Source: JBDRKE01 sp043814315 (GTDB lineage Bacteria; Omnitrophota; Gorgyraeia; Gygaellales; Profunditerraquicolaceae). From it: a stretch of 5,144 nucleotides of DNA. The notes below the pieces were generated by a model. It was not told where the DNA came from and did not search any database. It saw only the letters and a program-made list of their open reading frames with translations. The translations under genes and the position numbers were made by a program. The stretch is from positions 1 to 5,144 of the forward strand of contig JBDRKE010000004.1 of assembly GCA_043814315.1 (NCBI GenBank). Reading direction: 5' to 3'. Positions 5,058 through 5,144 of this stretch are shown here, in pieces; positions within the stretch are counted from its first letter, which is position 1; each line of letters starts with the position of its first letter.

Positions 5058-5144
5058 TTTTGGTTTTTAAAGAGCGCCTGTAAGCACTTCTTCTCTTATT
5101 TGTGTCTTGTGCGAACCAGCTAACCGAAACATCCTCCAGGGATT
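5053..5144 (-). CDS. possible C-terminal tail of a minus-strand gene running off the window
   Basis: From the window edge an open minus-strand frame of 29 codons ends at a TAG at 5055-5053, inside the second 23-bp repeat. The tail is basic (ending RRSAYRRSLKTKK). I do not recognise it. A basic C-terminus next to terminal repeats would suit a transposase, but an open stretch this short can occur by chance, and another minus-strand frame also stays open for 25 codons. Otherwise I see nothing in 5058-5144. Confidence 0.2.
   Translation of the reverse strand, partial: SLEDVSVSWFAQDTNKRRSAYRRSLKTKK

Overview
The window looks like chromosomal DNA from a bacterium that is probably Gram-negative. 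Two tRNA genes lack an encoded 3' CCA, intergenic gaps are tight, Shine-Dalgarno sites precede two of the three operon genes, and the proteins are bacterial signalling families. The HTH/LAGLIDADG-like small protein and the general style recall uncultivated groups such as Omnitrophota or nearby deep-branching phyla. That assignment is a weak inference, because no marker gene is present.

Layout from left to right: tRNA-Glu(CTC) on the minus strand (91-165) follows a 222-codon minus-strand gene (151-819) for an HTH protein with a LAGLIDADG-like motif. The stop codon of that gene lies inside the D arm of the tRNA. Next is a 247-base divergent intergenic region (820-1066) with a 24-bp perfect palindrome, further inverted repeats and promoter-like hexamers in both directions. 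A compact plus-strand operon follows: a FIST-domain sensory protein (1067-2257), a membrane-anchored GAF histidine kinase (2264-3763) and a REC-GGDEF response regulator with a GGDDF signature (3775-4710). Behind it lie three hairpin units with covarying stems (4721-4810), a strong, probably bidirectional terminator (4813-4862) and tRNA-Leu(GAG) on the minus strand (4861-4941) with a good sigma70-type promoter. The last ~150 bases hold two 23-bp direct repeats that may mark the end of a mobile element, and possibly the tail of a minus-strand reading frame.

How the genes probably work together (inference): the FIST protein binds a small cytoplasmic ligand and influences the kinase, which reads a signal through its GAF domain rather than a periplasmic domain. 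The kinase phosphorylates Asp53 of the receiver of the last protein, which changes the activity of its GGDEF-type output domain, so this would be a nucleotide second-messenger pathway. The GGDDF signature and the absence of the RxxD inhibitory site leave open whether the output is c-di-GMP synthesis.

The least explained parts are the symmetric control region at 885-1001, the HTH/LAGLIDADG-like gene fused by overlap to a tRNA gene, and the covarying hairpin trio after the operon.
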